From positions 1,922,001 to 1,986,000 of the forward strand of contig NZ_SACN01000001.1 of NCBI RefSeq assembly GCF_004005865.1: a stretch of 64,000 bases of DNA, given 5' to 3'. Within the stretch, counting starts at the first letter, position 1. Each line of letters starts with the position of its first letter. Positions 44,985 through 56,390 of this stretch are shown here, piece by piece. The position numbers were made by a program, and so were the translations under genes. This stretch comes from Sphingomonas crocodyli. GTDB taxonomy: Bacteria > Pseudomonadota > Alphaproteobacteria > Sphingomonadales > Sphingomonadaceae. Below the pieces are notes generated by a model that was not told the origin of the DNA, ran no database searches, and worked only from the letters and a program-made list of their open reading frames with translations.

Positions 44985-46228
44985 ACCCGGTTCGCGATAT
45001 GGCCGTGGAACAGGCGGCCGCGCTCGACGATCAGGACGATCACAAGCGCGGTGACGCCGGCCCCGGTGAAGCCGAGGACCAGCGGCAACGTGGTGCCGTT
45101 GAACGCCTGCCCAACGAAGAATCCAGCGATCACGCCGAGCATCGTCGACAGGAAGCCCTGCACCGACGATGCCGTACCCGCGATATGCGCCATCGGCTCC
45201 ATCGCCATCGCGTTGAAGTTCGACCCCGTCAGGTTGAAGAAGAACATCATCAGCCCCTGCAGCACCGCGAAGGTGACGATGGTTTCATGGCCCGTGAAGA
45301 TCACCGCGAGGTGGATCAGGTTGATCGCGATGATGCCGATCAGTGCGGTGTGCGAAACCTTGCGCATCCCGTACCGCTCGACGATGCGCGAGTTGACCAG
45401 CGCCGCCACCGCCATCGTGCCGGCGATCCCCGCGAAGACCAGCGGGAAGCCGCGTTCCATGTCGAACACGTCGACGAACACCTGCTCGGCGCTGTTGATG
45501 AAGCTCATGATGCAGGTGAACATGCACCCGATGCACAGGGTGTAGCCGAGCGAATAGCGGTTGGTGACGGTCTGCTTCATCGCCGTGGCGATCGAGCCGA
45601 CCGTGATGGCGCGCCGGTCCTCCGGATGGAGCGTTTCGGGCAGGCGCAGCGCGACCCACAAAGCGACAAGGCCGCTGAAGCCGGCGAGCGCGTAGAAGAT
45701 GCCGCGCCACGGCGCGAACAGCAGCACGAGCTGGCCGAGCGAGGGCGCCAGGATCGGCACCGCCAGGAACACCATCGTGCACAGCGACATCACGCGCGCC
45801 ATCGTGCGCCCGCCATAGCAATCGCGCACGACCGAAACCGAAAGCACGCGCGTCGATGCCGACGCCATGCCCTGCAGCAGCCGCGCGATGAGCAGCAGCG
45901 CGAAGCTGGCGGCGACCGACGCGATCAGGCTCATCAGCGCATAGGTGGCGATCGTGGCGATCAGGATGGGGCGGCGCCCATAACGATCGGCGAGCGGGCC
46001 ATAAACGAGCTGCATCACCGAGAAGCCGGCCATGTAGATCGCGATCACCCACTGACGATGATTTTCGACCGTGACGCCCAGTTCGGCGCCCAGCGCGGGC
46101 AGCGCCGGCAGCATCATGTCCACGCCCAGCGCGTTGACCGCCATCACCATCGCCATCAGCGCGACGAACTCGCCGAAGCGCATGCCGGGATGGGGCGTGG
46201 TCTGTTTCGGGAGGGCGGGCGAGTGCAC
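44981..46228 (-). CDS. MFS multidrug transporter, Bcr/CflA type
   Basis: 415 residues with twelve hydrophobic segments, starting MHSPALPKQTTPHPGMRFGEF. The loop 2-3 motif reads YGPLADRYGRRPILI, the MFS signature A, and the SASTRVLSVSVVRDCYGGRTMARVMSL motif is typical of the Bcr/CflA drug:proton antiporters. It is convergent with the nitroreductase (4-bp overlap) and divergent from the MFS gene at 46429 across a 200-bp gap. It probably exports hydrophobic drugs or metabolites; substrate not known. Confidence 0.9.
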   Translation of the reverse strand: MHSPALPKQTTPHPGMRFGEFVALMAMVMAVNALGVDMMLPALPALGAELGVTVENHRQWVIAIYMAGFSVMQLVYGPLADRYGRRPILIATIATYALMSLIASVAASFALLLIARLLQGMASASTRVLSVSVVRDCYGGRTMARVMSLCTMVFLAVPILAPSLGQLVLLFAPWRGIFYALAGFSGLVALWVALRLPETLHPEDRRAITVGSIATAMKQTVTNRYSLGYTLCIGCMFTCIMSFINSAEQVFVDVFDMERGFPLVFAGIAGTMAVAALVNSRIVERYGMRKVSHTALIGIIAINLIHLAVIFTGHETIVTFAVLQGLMMFFFNLTGSNFNAMAMEPMAHIAGTASSVQGFLSTMLGVIAGFFVGQAFNGTTLPLVLGFTGAGVTALVIVLIVERGRLFHGHIANRV

Positions 46229-46428
46229 GGGCAGTTCCTGACGCGGACAAGTGACGAGGGCGTGACGCGCGCGAGTTTGGCGCGAACGCGGGTTCGATGA
46301 TGTGGGGGCCGCCGGCGGTCCGGCGGAGCGGACGCGCGCTCCTTAGCCGTTAACCGCCATTCGGGCAACCATTGCCGCTGTCATATTTCCTGCGTAGATG
46401 GCGCCGGATGCCCCAGGAGAGCATCCCT

Positions 46429-47628
46429 ATGCCCCCGCGCGCGAACCGTGCGGCGATCGCCTTCATCCTCGTCACCGCGATGCTCGATGTGATGGCGATG
46501 GGGCTCGTCATCCCCGTATTGCCCACGTTGATCACTGAGTTCGCCGGGTCGAACGCGGCGGCGGGCGAATGGAACGGCGTGCTGGTGGCGCTTTGGGCGA
46601 TGATGCAGTTCGTCTGCTCGCCGCTGATCGGATCGCTTTCCGATCGTTATGGGCGGCGGCCGGTGATCCTGATCTCCACCGCCGGCCTTGCCGCCGACTG
46701 GGTGATGATGGCGCTGGCGCCCAGCATGGCGTGGCTGGTGATCGGGCGGATCATCGGCGGGATCACGTCGTCCAGCTTCACCGCCGTCAACGCCTATATG
46801 GCCGACATCACCCCGCCGGAGGGCCGCGCGCGGGCTTATGGCCTGATCGGCGCGGCATTCGGGGCGGGCTTCGTGATCGGGCCGGCGCTGGGCGGGATGC
46901 TCGGCGAGATCGGGCCGCGCGTGCCTTTCTGGAGCGCGGCGGCCTTGTCGGGGATCGCCTTCCTCTACGGCCTGTTCGTCCTGCCGGAATCGCTGCCGAA
47001 GGACCGGCGCATGGCCTTTTCGTGGAAGCGCGCCAATCCGGTCGGCGCGCTGACCCTGCTGCGGTCGCATCCCGAACTGGCGAGCCTCGCGACGGTCAAC
47101 TTCCTCGTCTATTTCTCGCACCACGTCTTTGCGGCGGTCTATGTGCTCTACGCCGATCAGCGGTACGGGATCGGCACCTTCGCCGTCGGGTTGCTGCTCG
47201 CGGGGGCGGGGGTGCTCGACATGCTGGTGCAGGGGCTGGTGGTCGGCCCGGTGACGAAGCGGCTGGGCGATCGGGCGACGATGCTGATCGGGCTGTTCGG
47301 TGGCGCGCTGGGCCTTGCGGTGATCGCCTTCGCGACAAGCCCGCTGGTCTTCGCGCTGGGGCTTATCCCCAATGCCTGCTGGGGCCTCGCCATGCCGACG
47401 ATCCAGGCGATGATGACGCGCCGCGTGTCGGAGCGTGAGCAGGGGCAGTTGCAAGGCGCGAACAACAGTGTCGGCGCGATTGCGGGGATCGGATCGCCGA
47501 TCTTCTTCGGCTGGGTCTATGCGATGACGATCACGACGCATCCGTGGGCGGCGTTCGGGATTGCGGCGGCGGTGCTGCTGGCGGCCGCCGGCGTCGGCGC
47601 GCTGGTCCACCGGAAAAGCGAGGAATAG
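46429..47628 (+). CDS. MFS transporter, tetracycline-resistance-like (TCR/Tet type)
   Basis: 399 residues from the ATG at 46429, chosen for AGGAGA 8 bp upstream; ATGs at 46372 and 46408 are also in frame. Twelve membrane segments. Signature A is CSPLIGSLSDRYGRRPVIL, and FLASATSSSF-like GGITSSSFTAVNAYMADITPPEGRARAYGLIGAAFGAGFVIGPALGG is the TetA-like motif. A related gene lies at 54913 with the same WKRANPVGAL phrase. True tetracycline efflux is unproven; such proteins are common in sphingomonads. Confidence 0.88.
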   Translation: MPPRANRAAIAFILVTAMLDVMAMGLVIPVLPTLITEFAGSNAAAGEWNGVLVALWAMMQFVCSPLIGSLSDRYGRRPVILISTAGLAADWVMMALAPSMAWLVIGRIIGGITSSSFTAVNAYMADITPPEGRARAYGLIGAAFGAGFVIGPALGGMLGEIGPRVPFWSAAALSGIAFLYGLFVLPESLPKDRRMAFSWKRANPVGALTLLRSHPELASLATVNFLVYFSHHVFAAVYVLYADQRYGIGTFAVGLLLAGAGVLDMLVQGLVVGPVTKRLGDRATMLIGLFGGALGLAVIAFATSPLVFALGLIPNACWGLAMPTIQAMMTRRVSEREQGQLQGANNSVGAIAGIGSPIFFGWVYAMTITTHPWAAFGIAAAVLLAAAGVGALVHRKSEE

Positions 47629-47686
47629 GCTTCCGGCCGAAATGATTGTCCGTCACCTTCTCCCGCAAAAGAGAAGGAGAGGGCGA

Positions 47687-48838
47687 ATGGACGAGACGAT
47701 CAGGCCGTTTCACGTCGAGATGCCGCAGGATGCGCTCGACGATCTGCGCAGCCGTCTGCGCCACGCGCGCTGGCCCGAGGCGGAGACGATCGGCGAGTGG
47801 AAGCAGGGCGTACCGATCGCCGACATGCGGCGGCTCGTGGCGCATTGGGCCGACAATTACGACTGGCGCCGGTGTGAGGCGATGCTCAACGGCTGGGGGC
47901 AGCATGTCACCACCATCGACGGGCTCGACATCCATTTCCTCCATATCCGATCGAAGCACGAAAATGCGCTGCCGCTGATCATGACGCATGGCTGGCCGGG
48001 ATCGGTGCTCGAGTTCGTCCACGTCATCGGCCCGCTGGTCGATCCAGTCGCGCATGGCGGCAAGGCGGAGGATGCGTTTCACCTGATCCTGCCATCCTGT
48101 CCGGGCTTCGCTTTCTCGGGGAAACCCGACCGGCACGGCTGGAGCATCAAGCGCACGGCGAAGGCGTGGGCCGAACTGATGCGGCGGCTGGGCTATGATC
48201 GCTATGTCGCGCAGGGCGGGGACTATGGCGCGTCGATCACGTTGCAGATGGCGGGCGATGCCGCGCCGGGGCTGATCGCCTATCATTCGAACCTGGCTTT
48301 CGCGATCCCGACCGCGGACGACATCGCGAACGCCGACGAGGATGAGAAACGCTACCTCGCGCAGCGCGCCGAAACCGCGATGTGGCTGACCGGCTATATG
48401 ATGGAGCAGTCGACCCGCCCGCAGACGATCGGCTACGCGCTGACCGACTCGCCGGTGGGACAGGCGGCCTGGATCTACGAGAAGTTCCGCGACTGGACGA
48501 CCGACTGCGGCGGCGATCCGCTCAACGTCTTCGCGATCGACGACCTGCTCGACAATATCACGCTCTACTGGCTGACCGCGACGGCCGCCTCGTCGGCGCG
48601 GCTCTATTGGGAGCTGCGTTATTCGCCCTATCAGATGCCCACCGGTGTCCCGATCCCGGCGGGCTATTCGGCCTTCCAAGGCGAAACCCGCCACGCCTCG
48701 CGCCGCTGGATGGAGCGGCACATGAGCAACCTCGTCTATTGGAGCGAACCGCCGAAGGGCGGCCACTTCGCGGCGCTGCAGGAGCCGGGGCTTTTCGTGG
48801 AGGAGATGCGGCAGTTCTTCGGGATGTTTCGACAGTAA
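47687..48838 (+). CDS. Epoxide hydrolase family protein
   Basis: 383 residues from the ATG at 47687 (GAGAAGGAGAGGG ribosome site). The N-terminal epoxide hydrolase domain (FHVEMPQDALDDLRSRLRHARWP) is followed by an alpha/beta hydrolase. The oxyanion motif MTHGWPGS, the nucleophile Asp in AQGGDYGAS, and the His base in PPKGGHFAAL are present. It adds water to an epoxide in the cytoplasm. Membership of the haloalkane dehalogenase-like fold cannot be excluded, but the N-domain favours epoxide hydrolase. Upstream gap from the MFS gene is 58 bp, so the pair may be co-transcribed. Confidence 0.9.
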   Translation: MDETIRPFHVEMPQDALDDLRSRLRHARWPEAETIGEWKQGVPIADMRRLVAHWADNYDWRRCEAMLNGWGQHVTTIDGLDIHFLHIRSKHENALPLIMTHGWPGSVLEFVHVIGPLVDPVAHGGKAEDAFHLILPSCPGFAFSGKPDRHGWSIKRTAKAWAELMRRLGYDRYVAQGGDYGASITLQMAGDAAPGLIAYHSNLAFAIPTADDIANADEDEKRYLAQRAETAMWLTGYMMEQSTRPQTIGYALTDSPVGQAAWIYEKFRDWTTDCGGDPLNVFAIDDLLDNITLYWLTATAASSARLYWELRYSPYQMPTGVPIPAGYSAFQGETRHASRRWMERHMSNLVYWSEPPKGGHFAALQEPGLFVEEMRQFFGMFRQ

Positions 48839-48840
48839 AG

Positions 48841-48964
48841 TCCTCCCCCGGAGGGGGAGGGGGACCGCGAAGCGGTGGAGGGGTATTCGAGGCCGGGCGT
48901 CTTGCTGCCGGCCAATACCCCTCCGTCAGTCCTGCGGACTGCCACCTCCCCCTCCGGGGGAGGA
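48841..48964. repeat. Family B palindromic repeat, copy 1
   Basis: Outer arms TCCTCCCCCGGAGGGGGAGG (48841-48860) and its inverse at 48945-48964 enclose a variable core (ACCGCGAAGCGGTGGAGGGG). It lies between the convergent epoxide hydrolase and glnA genes. Two more copies occur at 53523 and 57163. Confidence 0.8.
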
Positions 48965-48976
48965 TCTAAAGAAGAA

Positions 48977-49003
48977 GGGCGCCCCGGCATGGCCGGGACG
49001 CCC
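48977..49003 (-). terminator. Hairpin terminator for glnA
   Basis: GGGCGCCCCGGC (48977-48988) and GCCGGGACGCCC (48992-49003) pair with one mismatch. On the minus strand the stem is followed by TTCTTCTTT, a T-rich tail, 27-50 bp past the glnA stop. Confidence 0.65.
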
Positions 49004-49029
49004 CTCCTGTCGTTCCGATCCGGTAGGGA

Positions 49030-50442
<1,413 letters not shown>

Positions 50443-50521
50443 GATGGTGCCTTCCCCGTGAGAATGCTTTTGAAACTGTGCGGGCGATCGTTGTCGCCCC
50501 GTTGACCGATGCGGTGCGCGA

Positions 50522-51509
<988 letters not shown>

Positions 51510-51574
51510 GTGCCGACTCCTGGGACTATAAGAAACAGGTTATGCAGATGTGCCAGTGTTTCAGGAGCTTGGAC

Positions 51575-51865
51575 ATGCGCTTTCGTATTGCCGCCGCGTT
51601 GCTGGCGTTGGTCGCCTCGTCCGGTGCGCAGGCGGCGCCGATTTCGGCGAAGAACCGCCCGGCTTATTGCCGTGGCGAGGCATCCGGCATGTACGGCACG
51701 CGCCCGCTTTATGTGAAGACCGCCAGGCCGGTGAAGGAGCATGGTGGGCAGGCGATTTACGGCACCGTCGACAAGGGCAGCGAAGGCATTAAGCGTTTCA
51801 AATGCCGCTTCGATGCGCGTGGCAATTTCATCGACGTGATGGCGCTGACGCCCGACGGCGAATGA
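51575..51865 (+). CDS. Small secreted protein of unknown function
   Basis: 96 residues from the ATG at 51575, chosen for AGGAG 8 bp upstream and the signal peptide it opens (MRFRIAAALLALVASSGAQA). The mature domain (PISAKNRPAYCRGEASGMYGTRPLYVKT; then GTVDKGSEGIKRFKCRFDARGNFIDVMAL) has two Cys and ends in a basic/beta segment. An earlier ATG in frame would add 11 residues. The gene is convergent with map, 3 bp apart. Confidence 0.65.
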   Translation: MRFRIAAALLALVASSGAQAAPISAKNRPAYCRGEASGMYGTRPLYVKTARPVKEHGGQAIYGTVDKGSEGIKRFKCRFDARGNFIDVMALTPDGE

Positions 51866-51868
51866 CCG

Positions 51869-52693
51869 TCAGGCGTAAGGCGGCTTGTGCAGGCCACGCT
51901 GGCTGAGCGTGAAGATCTCGCAGCCCGTTTCGGTGATGCCGATCGAATGTTCGAACTGCGCCGAAAGCGAACGATCGCGCGTCACGGCGGTCCATCCGTC
52001 GTCGAGCATCTTCACGTCGGGGCGGCCGATATTGATCATCGGTTCGATCGTGAAGAACATGCCGGGCTTCAACTCCGGCCCGGTACCGGGGCGGCCGACA
52101 TGGACCACCTCGGGCGCGTCATGGAACACGCGGCCGAGGCCGTGGCCGCAGAAATCGCGGACGACGCCGTAGCGGTGCTTTTCCGCATAGGTCTGGATCG
52201 CATGGCTGATGTCGCCCAGCCGGTTGCCGGGCTTCGCCTGCTCGATGCCCAGCATCAGGCATTCGTGGGTGACGTCGACCAGCCGGCGCGCCTTCACGCC
52301 GACATCGCCGACCAGATACATGCGGCTCGAATCGCCATGCCAGCCATTGAGCAGGGGGGTGACGTCGACATTGACGATATCCCCCTCCTTGAAGGTGCGG
52401 CTGCCCGGAATGCCGTGGCACACGACATGATTGATGCTGATGCAACAGCTGTGCGTATAGCCGCGATAGTTCATCGTGGCGGGCACGGCGCCGCCCGCGA
52501 TCGTCATGTCATAGACGAGGCGGTCGACTTCTTCGGTGGTGACGCCGGCCACGACGTGCGGCGCGACCGCGTCGAGGATCTCGGCGGCGAGGCGGCCGGC
52601 GGCGCGCATCCCTTCGAAATCCTTGGGCCCGTGCAGCTTGATGGCGCTGGTGCGCGAATGGACGGCTTCGTCGGCGTTCACATAGGTCGTCAT
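51869..52693 (-). CDS. map: Methionine aminopeptidase type I
   Basis: 274 residues. This cytosolic enzyme removes the initiator Met from nascent proteins. The metal ligands are visible: His in NHVVCHGIPG, Asp pair in VNVDVTPLLNGWHGDSSR, His in FCGHGLGRVFHD, Glu in FTIEPMINIG and Glu in QFEHSIGIT. Lengthened N-terminus compared with the minimal 264-residue form, as in many alphaproteobacteria (KLHGPKDFEGMRAAGRLAA). It is divergent from the CinA-N gene at 52747 with a 53-bp gap. Essential in most bacteria. Confidence 0.96.
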   Translation of the reverse strand: MTTYVNADEAVHSRTSAIKLHGPKDFEGMRAAGRLAAEILDAVAPHVVAGVTTEEVDRLVYDMTIAGGAVPATMNYRGYTHSCCISINHVVCHGIPGSRTFKEGDIVNVDVTPLLNGWHGDSSRMYLVGDVGVKARRLVDVTHECLMLGIEQAKPGNRLGDISHAIQTYAEKHRYGVVRDFCGHGLGRVFHDAPEVVHVGRPGTGPELKPGMFFTIEPMINIGRPDVKMLDDGWTAVTRDRSLSAQFEHSIGITETGCEIFTLSQRGLHKPPYA

Positions 52694-52746
52694 GCGCGCC
52701 GGTATAGTCCCATCGTCGTCACTTTGCGAGGGCGGTTGGCCGCGCT

Positions 52747-53517
52747 ATGGCCACAGACATGACATCCGACCGCATCTGGACCGCCGCTCTGCTGATCATC
52801 GGCGACGAGATTCTGTCTGGCCGCACGCAGGACAGGAATGTCGGGCAGGTCGCGACCTGGCTCAACACGCAGGGCATCCGCCTGACCGAGGTCCGCGTCG
52901 TCGCCGACGATATGGGCGCGATCGGCGAGGCGGTGAACGCGCTGAAGGCCCGCAACGATTATCTGTTCACCACCGGCGGCATCGGCCCGACGCATGACGA
53001 CATCACGGTCGATGCGATTGCGGCGGCTTTGGGCGTCGAGGTGGAGATCCATCCCGAGGCGCGCGCGGTGCTGGAGGGCTATTACGAGTCGCGCGGCGGC
53101 ATCAACGAGGCGCGACTGCGCATGGCGCGCGTGCCGGCGGGCGCGACCCTGATCAAGAATGCCGCGACCGGCGCTCCGGGCATCCGCGTGGGCGATATCT
53201 TCATCCTGGCAGGCGTGCCGCGCATCGCCGAACTGATGCTCGAGGCGCTGACCGGCACGCTGGAGGGCGGCCGCCCGATGCTGTCGCGCACGATCGGGTG
53301 CTGGGTGCCCGAAAGCGAGGTCGCCGATCTGCTGCGCGCGACCGAGGCGGATCATACGGGATCGCAGATCGGCAGCTACCCCTTCTGGCGCGACGGGCGC
53401 GGCGGGGCGAACTTCGTGGTGCGATCGACCGATCCGGCGACGGTGGAGGCGTGCATCGCCGCGATCGGGGCGGGGCTGACGGCGCTGGGCTACGAGCCGG
53501 TGGCGGACGGGATCTGA
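52747..53517 (+). CDS. CinA N-terminal-domain protein (MoaB/Mog-like fold)
   Basis: 256 residues. It carries the CinA N-domain pattern AALLIIGDEILSGRTQDRNVGQVATWLN and FTTGGIGPTHDDITVDAIAAALG, the latter the MoCF-type loop. It is the ADP-ribose/molybdopterin-binding fold associated with competence/damage-inducible CinA. The PncC domain is not attached; it is at 8468. Alone, it could act as ADP-ribose pyrophosphatase, but this is not demonstrated for this variant. A repeat element follows directly. Confidence 0.85.
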   Translation: MATDMTSDRIWTAALLIIGDEILSGRTQDRNVGQVATWLNTQGIRLTEVRVVADDMGAIGEAVNALKARNDYLFTTGGIGPTHDDITVDAIAAALGVEVEIHPEARAVLEGYYESRGGINEARLRMARVPAGATLIKNAATGAPGIRVGDIFILAGVPRIAELMLEALTGTLEGGRPMLSRTIGCWVPESEVADLLRATEADHTGSQIGSYPFWRDGRGGANFVVRSTDPATVEACIAAIGAGLTALGYEPVADGI

Positions 53518-53522
53518 TCTCA

Positions 53523-53674
53523 ATCCTCCCCCGCCAGGGGGAGGTGTCAGCGTAGCTGACGGAGGGGGAGGTGTCAGCGTAGCTGACGGAGGGGGAGGGC
53601 GGCGACCAACTGGAGGTCATCGTGTCCTCCCCCTCCGTCGCCTTCGGCGCCACCTCCCCCTGGCGGGGGAGGAT
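53523..53674. repeat. Family B palindromic repeat, copy 2, with tandem duplication
   Basis: Outer arms ATCCTCCCCCGCCA (53523-53536) and its inverse (53661-53674). Inside, a 27-bp unit is repeated exactly twice (53537-53563 and 53564-53590), each holding the palindrome GTCAGC-GTA-GCTGAC. It lies between the convergent CinA-N and HxlR genes. Confidence 0.8.
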
Positions 53675-53680
53675 AAAGGT

Positions 53681-54070
53681 TCAGCCTTTCCGCGCATCGA
53701 ACGCCGCCCGCGCCGCGTCGATCGCCGCAAGGTTCGCCTCGGCCCATTGCCACACGCCGCAGAAGGCCTCACCGAGGCTGTGGCCCAGGTCGGTGAGCTT
53801 GTAATCGACCCGCGGCGGGACGACGGGGTGGACGGTGCGCGTCAGCAGGCCGTCGCGTTCCATCGCGCGGACCGTCTGGGTCAACATCTTCTGGCTCACG
53901 CCGGGGATTTCGCGGGCGAGCGCGGTGAAGCGCAGTTCGCCATTTTCCTCCAGCGCCTCCAGAACCAGCATCGTCCACTTGTCGGCGACCCGGCCGATCA
54001 CCTCGGTCACGAGCGCCTCGACACGCGGATCGGTGGAGAAGGGGAAGTCGTGCGGGGACGTCGCCATCAT
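53681..54070 (-). CDS. HxlR-family transcriptional regulator
   Basis: 129 residues from the ATG at 54070; ATG at 54067 and a GTG at 54073 are equally possible. The HxlR winged helix is clear: VIGRVADKWTMLVLEALEENGELRFTALAREIPGVSQKMLTQTVRAMERDGLLTRTVHP. It is divergent from the SDR gene at 54173, and three dyads in the 100-bp gap are candidate binding sites. HxlR proteins often respond to aldehydes, quinones or electrophiles. The inducer is unknown. Confidence 0.88.
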   Translation of the reverse strand: MMATSPHDFPFSTDPRVEALVTEVIGRVADKWTMLVLEALEENGELRFTALAREIPGVSQKMLTQTVRAMERDGLLTRTVHPVVPPRVDYKLTDLGHSLGEAFCGVWQWAEANLAAIDAARAAFDARKG

Positions 54071-54073
54071 CAC

Positions 54074-54123
54074 TTACCTTTGGGTAACTACGGCACTTTC
54101 AGGTGCCTTCTTTCGAATCGAAA
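54074..54123. promoter_or_regulatory. Three dyads in the HxlR/SDR intergenic region
   Basis: TTACC-N4-GGTAA (54074-54087), GGCAC-N6-GTGCC (54092-54107) and TTTCGA-A-TCGAAA (54111-54123) lie side by side. Any could be the HxlR operator; the first touches the hxlR start and the third is a perfect 13-bp palindrome. Confidence 0.45.
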
Positions 54124-54172
54124 CTAATGGACTAAATAAGGGTCATCCTCCTCCTGAACAAGGATTTGAACG

Positions 54173-54916
54173 ATGAAGACCAGCGGTAACGTTATTCTGA
54201 TCACCGGCGGCGGCAGCGGGATCGGGCGCGAGCTTGCGCGCCGTTTCAACGATCTGGGCAATGACGTGATCGTCGCGGGCCGCCGCCGCGATGCGCTCGA
54301 CGAGACGATTGCGGGCCGCACCGGCATGCACGCGATCGAACTCGACGTCGAAAGCGCGGAATCGATCGCGGCCTTCGCGGCGAAGCTGATCGCCGAGCAT
54401 CCGCGCCTCAACGTCGTGATCAACAATGCCGGCATGATGCGCACCGACGATCTGACGCGTGGTGATGGGCTCAACGGCGCCGAAGAGACGATCGTCACCA
54501 ACCTGCTCGGCCCGATCCGGCTCAACGCGGCGCTGGTCGATCATCTCAGGACGCAGGCCGATGCCGCGATCGTCAACGTCAGCTCGGGCCTTGCCTTCGT
54601 GCCGTTCCCCAAGGCGCCCGTCTATTCGGCGACCAAGGCGGCGATCCACAGCTACACCGTGATCCTGCGCGAGCAGCTGCGCGGAAGCATCGAGGTGATC
54701 GAGCTTGCGCCGCCTGCGGTGCAGACCGGGCTGACCCCCGGCCAGTCGACCCGCGAAGGCTATATGCCGCTGCAGGATTTCATCGATGAGGTGATGGGCC
54801 TGTTCGCGACCCAGCCGACGCCCGCCGAAATCCTGGTCGATCGCGTCAAGCCGCTGCGCTTCGCCGAGGCCGAAGGGCGGTATGACGATGTGCTGGCGAT
54901 GCTGAAGTCACTCTAA
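54173..54916 (+). CDS. Short-chain dehydrogenase/reductase (DltE-like)
   Basis: 247 residues. It has the SDR nucleotide motif ITGGGSGIGRELARRFND, the NNAG motif (VVINNAGMMR), and the catalytic Ser and YxxxK in NVSSGLAFVPFPKAPVYSATKAA. The MRTDDLTRGDGLNGAEETI segment resembles DltE-type oxidoreductases. Likely NAD(P)H-dependent; substrate unknown. It is divergent from the HxlR regulator, whose control of it is probable. Its stop overlaps the end of the MFS gene at 54913 by 4 bp. Confidence 0.9.
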   Translation: MKTSGNVILITGGGSGIGRELARRFNDLGNDVIVAGRRRDALDETIAGRTGMHAIELDVESAESIAAFAAKLIAEHPRLNVVINNAGMMRTDDLTRGDGLNGAEETIVTNLLGPIRLNAALVDHLRTQADAAIVNVSSGLAFVPFPKAPVYSATKAAIHSYTVILREQLRGSIEVIELAPPAVQTGLTPGQSTREGYMPLQDFIDEVMGLFATQPTPAEILVDRVKPLRFAEAEGRYDDVLAMLKSL

Positions 54917-56151
54917 GCGGCGTTCTCCGCGTCCACTTCGCGCATCGGCTTCGCCATCGACAAAGCGATCAGCGCCGCAAATGCGAAGATGGCGGCGATG
55001 ATGAAAGCGGCGCCCGCGAAGTGGACCGGGGCCTTCGGGCCGGTGAAATAAGCGAGCGCGGGGTTGAGCAGCAGCGGCCCCGCAATCGCGCCGATCGCGT
55101 TCAGGCTGCCGATGAAACCCTGCATCTCCCCTTGCGCATTGGCGGGCGCGCGCTGCGACATCATCGCGGTGATCGACGGCTGGACGAGCGCCTGCAGCGC
55201 GGTGGCGCCCACCAGCACGAAGGCGATCGATCCATAGGGGTTGAAGGCGTGGGCGATATAGCCGACCGCCGCGACCGAAACGCCCAGCATCGCCGTCTTG
55301 CGCTCGCGCAACGCCTTTACGATGCGGCCGAGAATGCCGCCCTGCACGATCGTCATCGAAATGCCGGCGACCGCCAGCGACGCGCCGATCATCCCGTTCG
55401 ACCAGTCGAAGCGCGCGATCGCGAAGAAGCTCCACGTCGCCGGATAGATCATCGAAGCGATGTTCCAGAGCAGCAATATGCCGGCGAGGCCCAGCACGCC
55501 CTGCAGCTTGCCCGCCGCCATCAGCGCGCCGACCGGATTGGCGCGACGCCACTGGAAGGCGCGGCGATTTTCGACGGCGAGCGTCTCCGGGAAGAAGAAC
55601 AGCCCGAACAGGAAATTGAGGGCGGAGAAGGCGGCGGCGGCATAGAAGGGCGCTCGCGCGTCGATCTCACCCAGCAAGCCGCCGATCGCCGGGCCGACGA
55701 TGAAGCCGATCCCGAACGCCGCGCCGACCAGGCCGAAGCTCTTGGCGCGGTTCTCGGGCGCGGTGATGTCGGCCAGTGCGGCGGTGGCGGGGCCGAAGGA
55801 TGCGCCGAAAATGCCCGCGATCAGCCGCCCGGCGAACAGCCATGCCAGCGTCGGCGCGAAGCCCATCAGCAGATAGTCGATCGTGAACCCGCCGAGCGCC
55901 AGCAGCAGCACCGGGCGCCGCCCGAACCGATCGCCGAGATTGCCGGCCAGCGGCCCGCACAGGAACTGCATCACCGCATAGATCGCCGACATCCAGCCGC
56001 CGATCCACGTCGCGGTGGCGATGTCGACATGGCCCAGCTGCATCACGAGGCGCGGCATCACCGGGATGATGATGCCGAAGCCGATCGCGTCGATCAGGAT
56101 CGTGGCGACGATGAACACCGCCGCATTGCGGCCCTTGGACTGGGTGGCCAT
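54913..56151 (-). CDS. MFS transporter, tetracycline-resistance-like (TCR/Tet type)
   Basis: 412 residues from the ATG at 56151. Twelve hydrophobic segments; signature CGPLAGNLGDRFGRRPVLL; and IFGASFGPATAALADITAPENRAKSFGLVGAAFGIGFIVGPAIGG as in TetA-type pumps. Many local matches to the MFS gene at 46429, including QWRRANPVGAL. It is convergent with the SDR gene. A tetracycline role is not shown. Upstream, DUF2177 and its partner lie on the opposite strand. Confidence 0.88.
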   Translation of the reverse strand: MATQSKGRNAAVFIVATILIDAIGFGIIIPVMPRLVMQLGHVDIATATWIGGWMSAIYAVMQFLCGPLAGNLGDRFGRRPVLLLALGGFTIDYLLMGFAPTLAWLFAGRLIAGIFGASFGPATAALADITAPENRAKSFGLVGAAFGIGFIVGPAIGGLLGEIDARAPFYAAAAFSALNFLFGLFFFPETLAVENRRAFQWRRANPVGALMAAGKLQGVLGLAGILLLWNIASMIYPATWSFFAIARFDWSNGMIGASLAVAGISMTIVQGGILGRIVKALRERKTAMLGVSVAAVGYIAHAFNPYGSIAFVLVGATALQALVQPSITAMMSQRAPANAQGEMQGFIGSLNAIGAIAGPLLLNPALAYFTGPKAPVHFAGAAFIIAAIFAFAALIALSMAKPMREVDAENAA

Positions 56152-56390
56152 GATTCCTCTGTCGCCCGGCCTCTCCCCTGCGCCGGACCTTCCCCTCATC
56201 GACGGGCGGCGGGGGAAAGGCAAGGGGGCGTTGGCGTTTCGATCTGTGACGTGCCGAACCGGGTTCGGCTTTGTGGTTTACGCAGCCGGATCGGCGGATG
56301 GATGCGCAAAAGGCCATTTGGGTGCGAAGGGGATGGAACCCGCGCCTTTCCCGGTCCATTACGCCTCCACAACAGGGAGAAGATGTCGCC

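Noticed and set aside
53537..53590. Tandem repeat resembling a CRISPR start
   Set aside because: Only two identical contiguous 27-bp units without spacers; it is part of an intergenic palindromic element.
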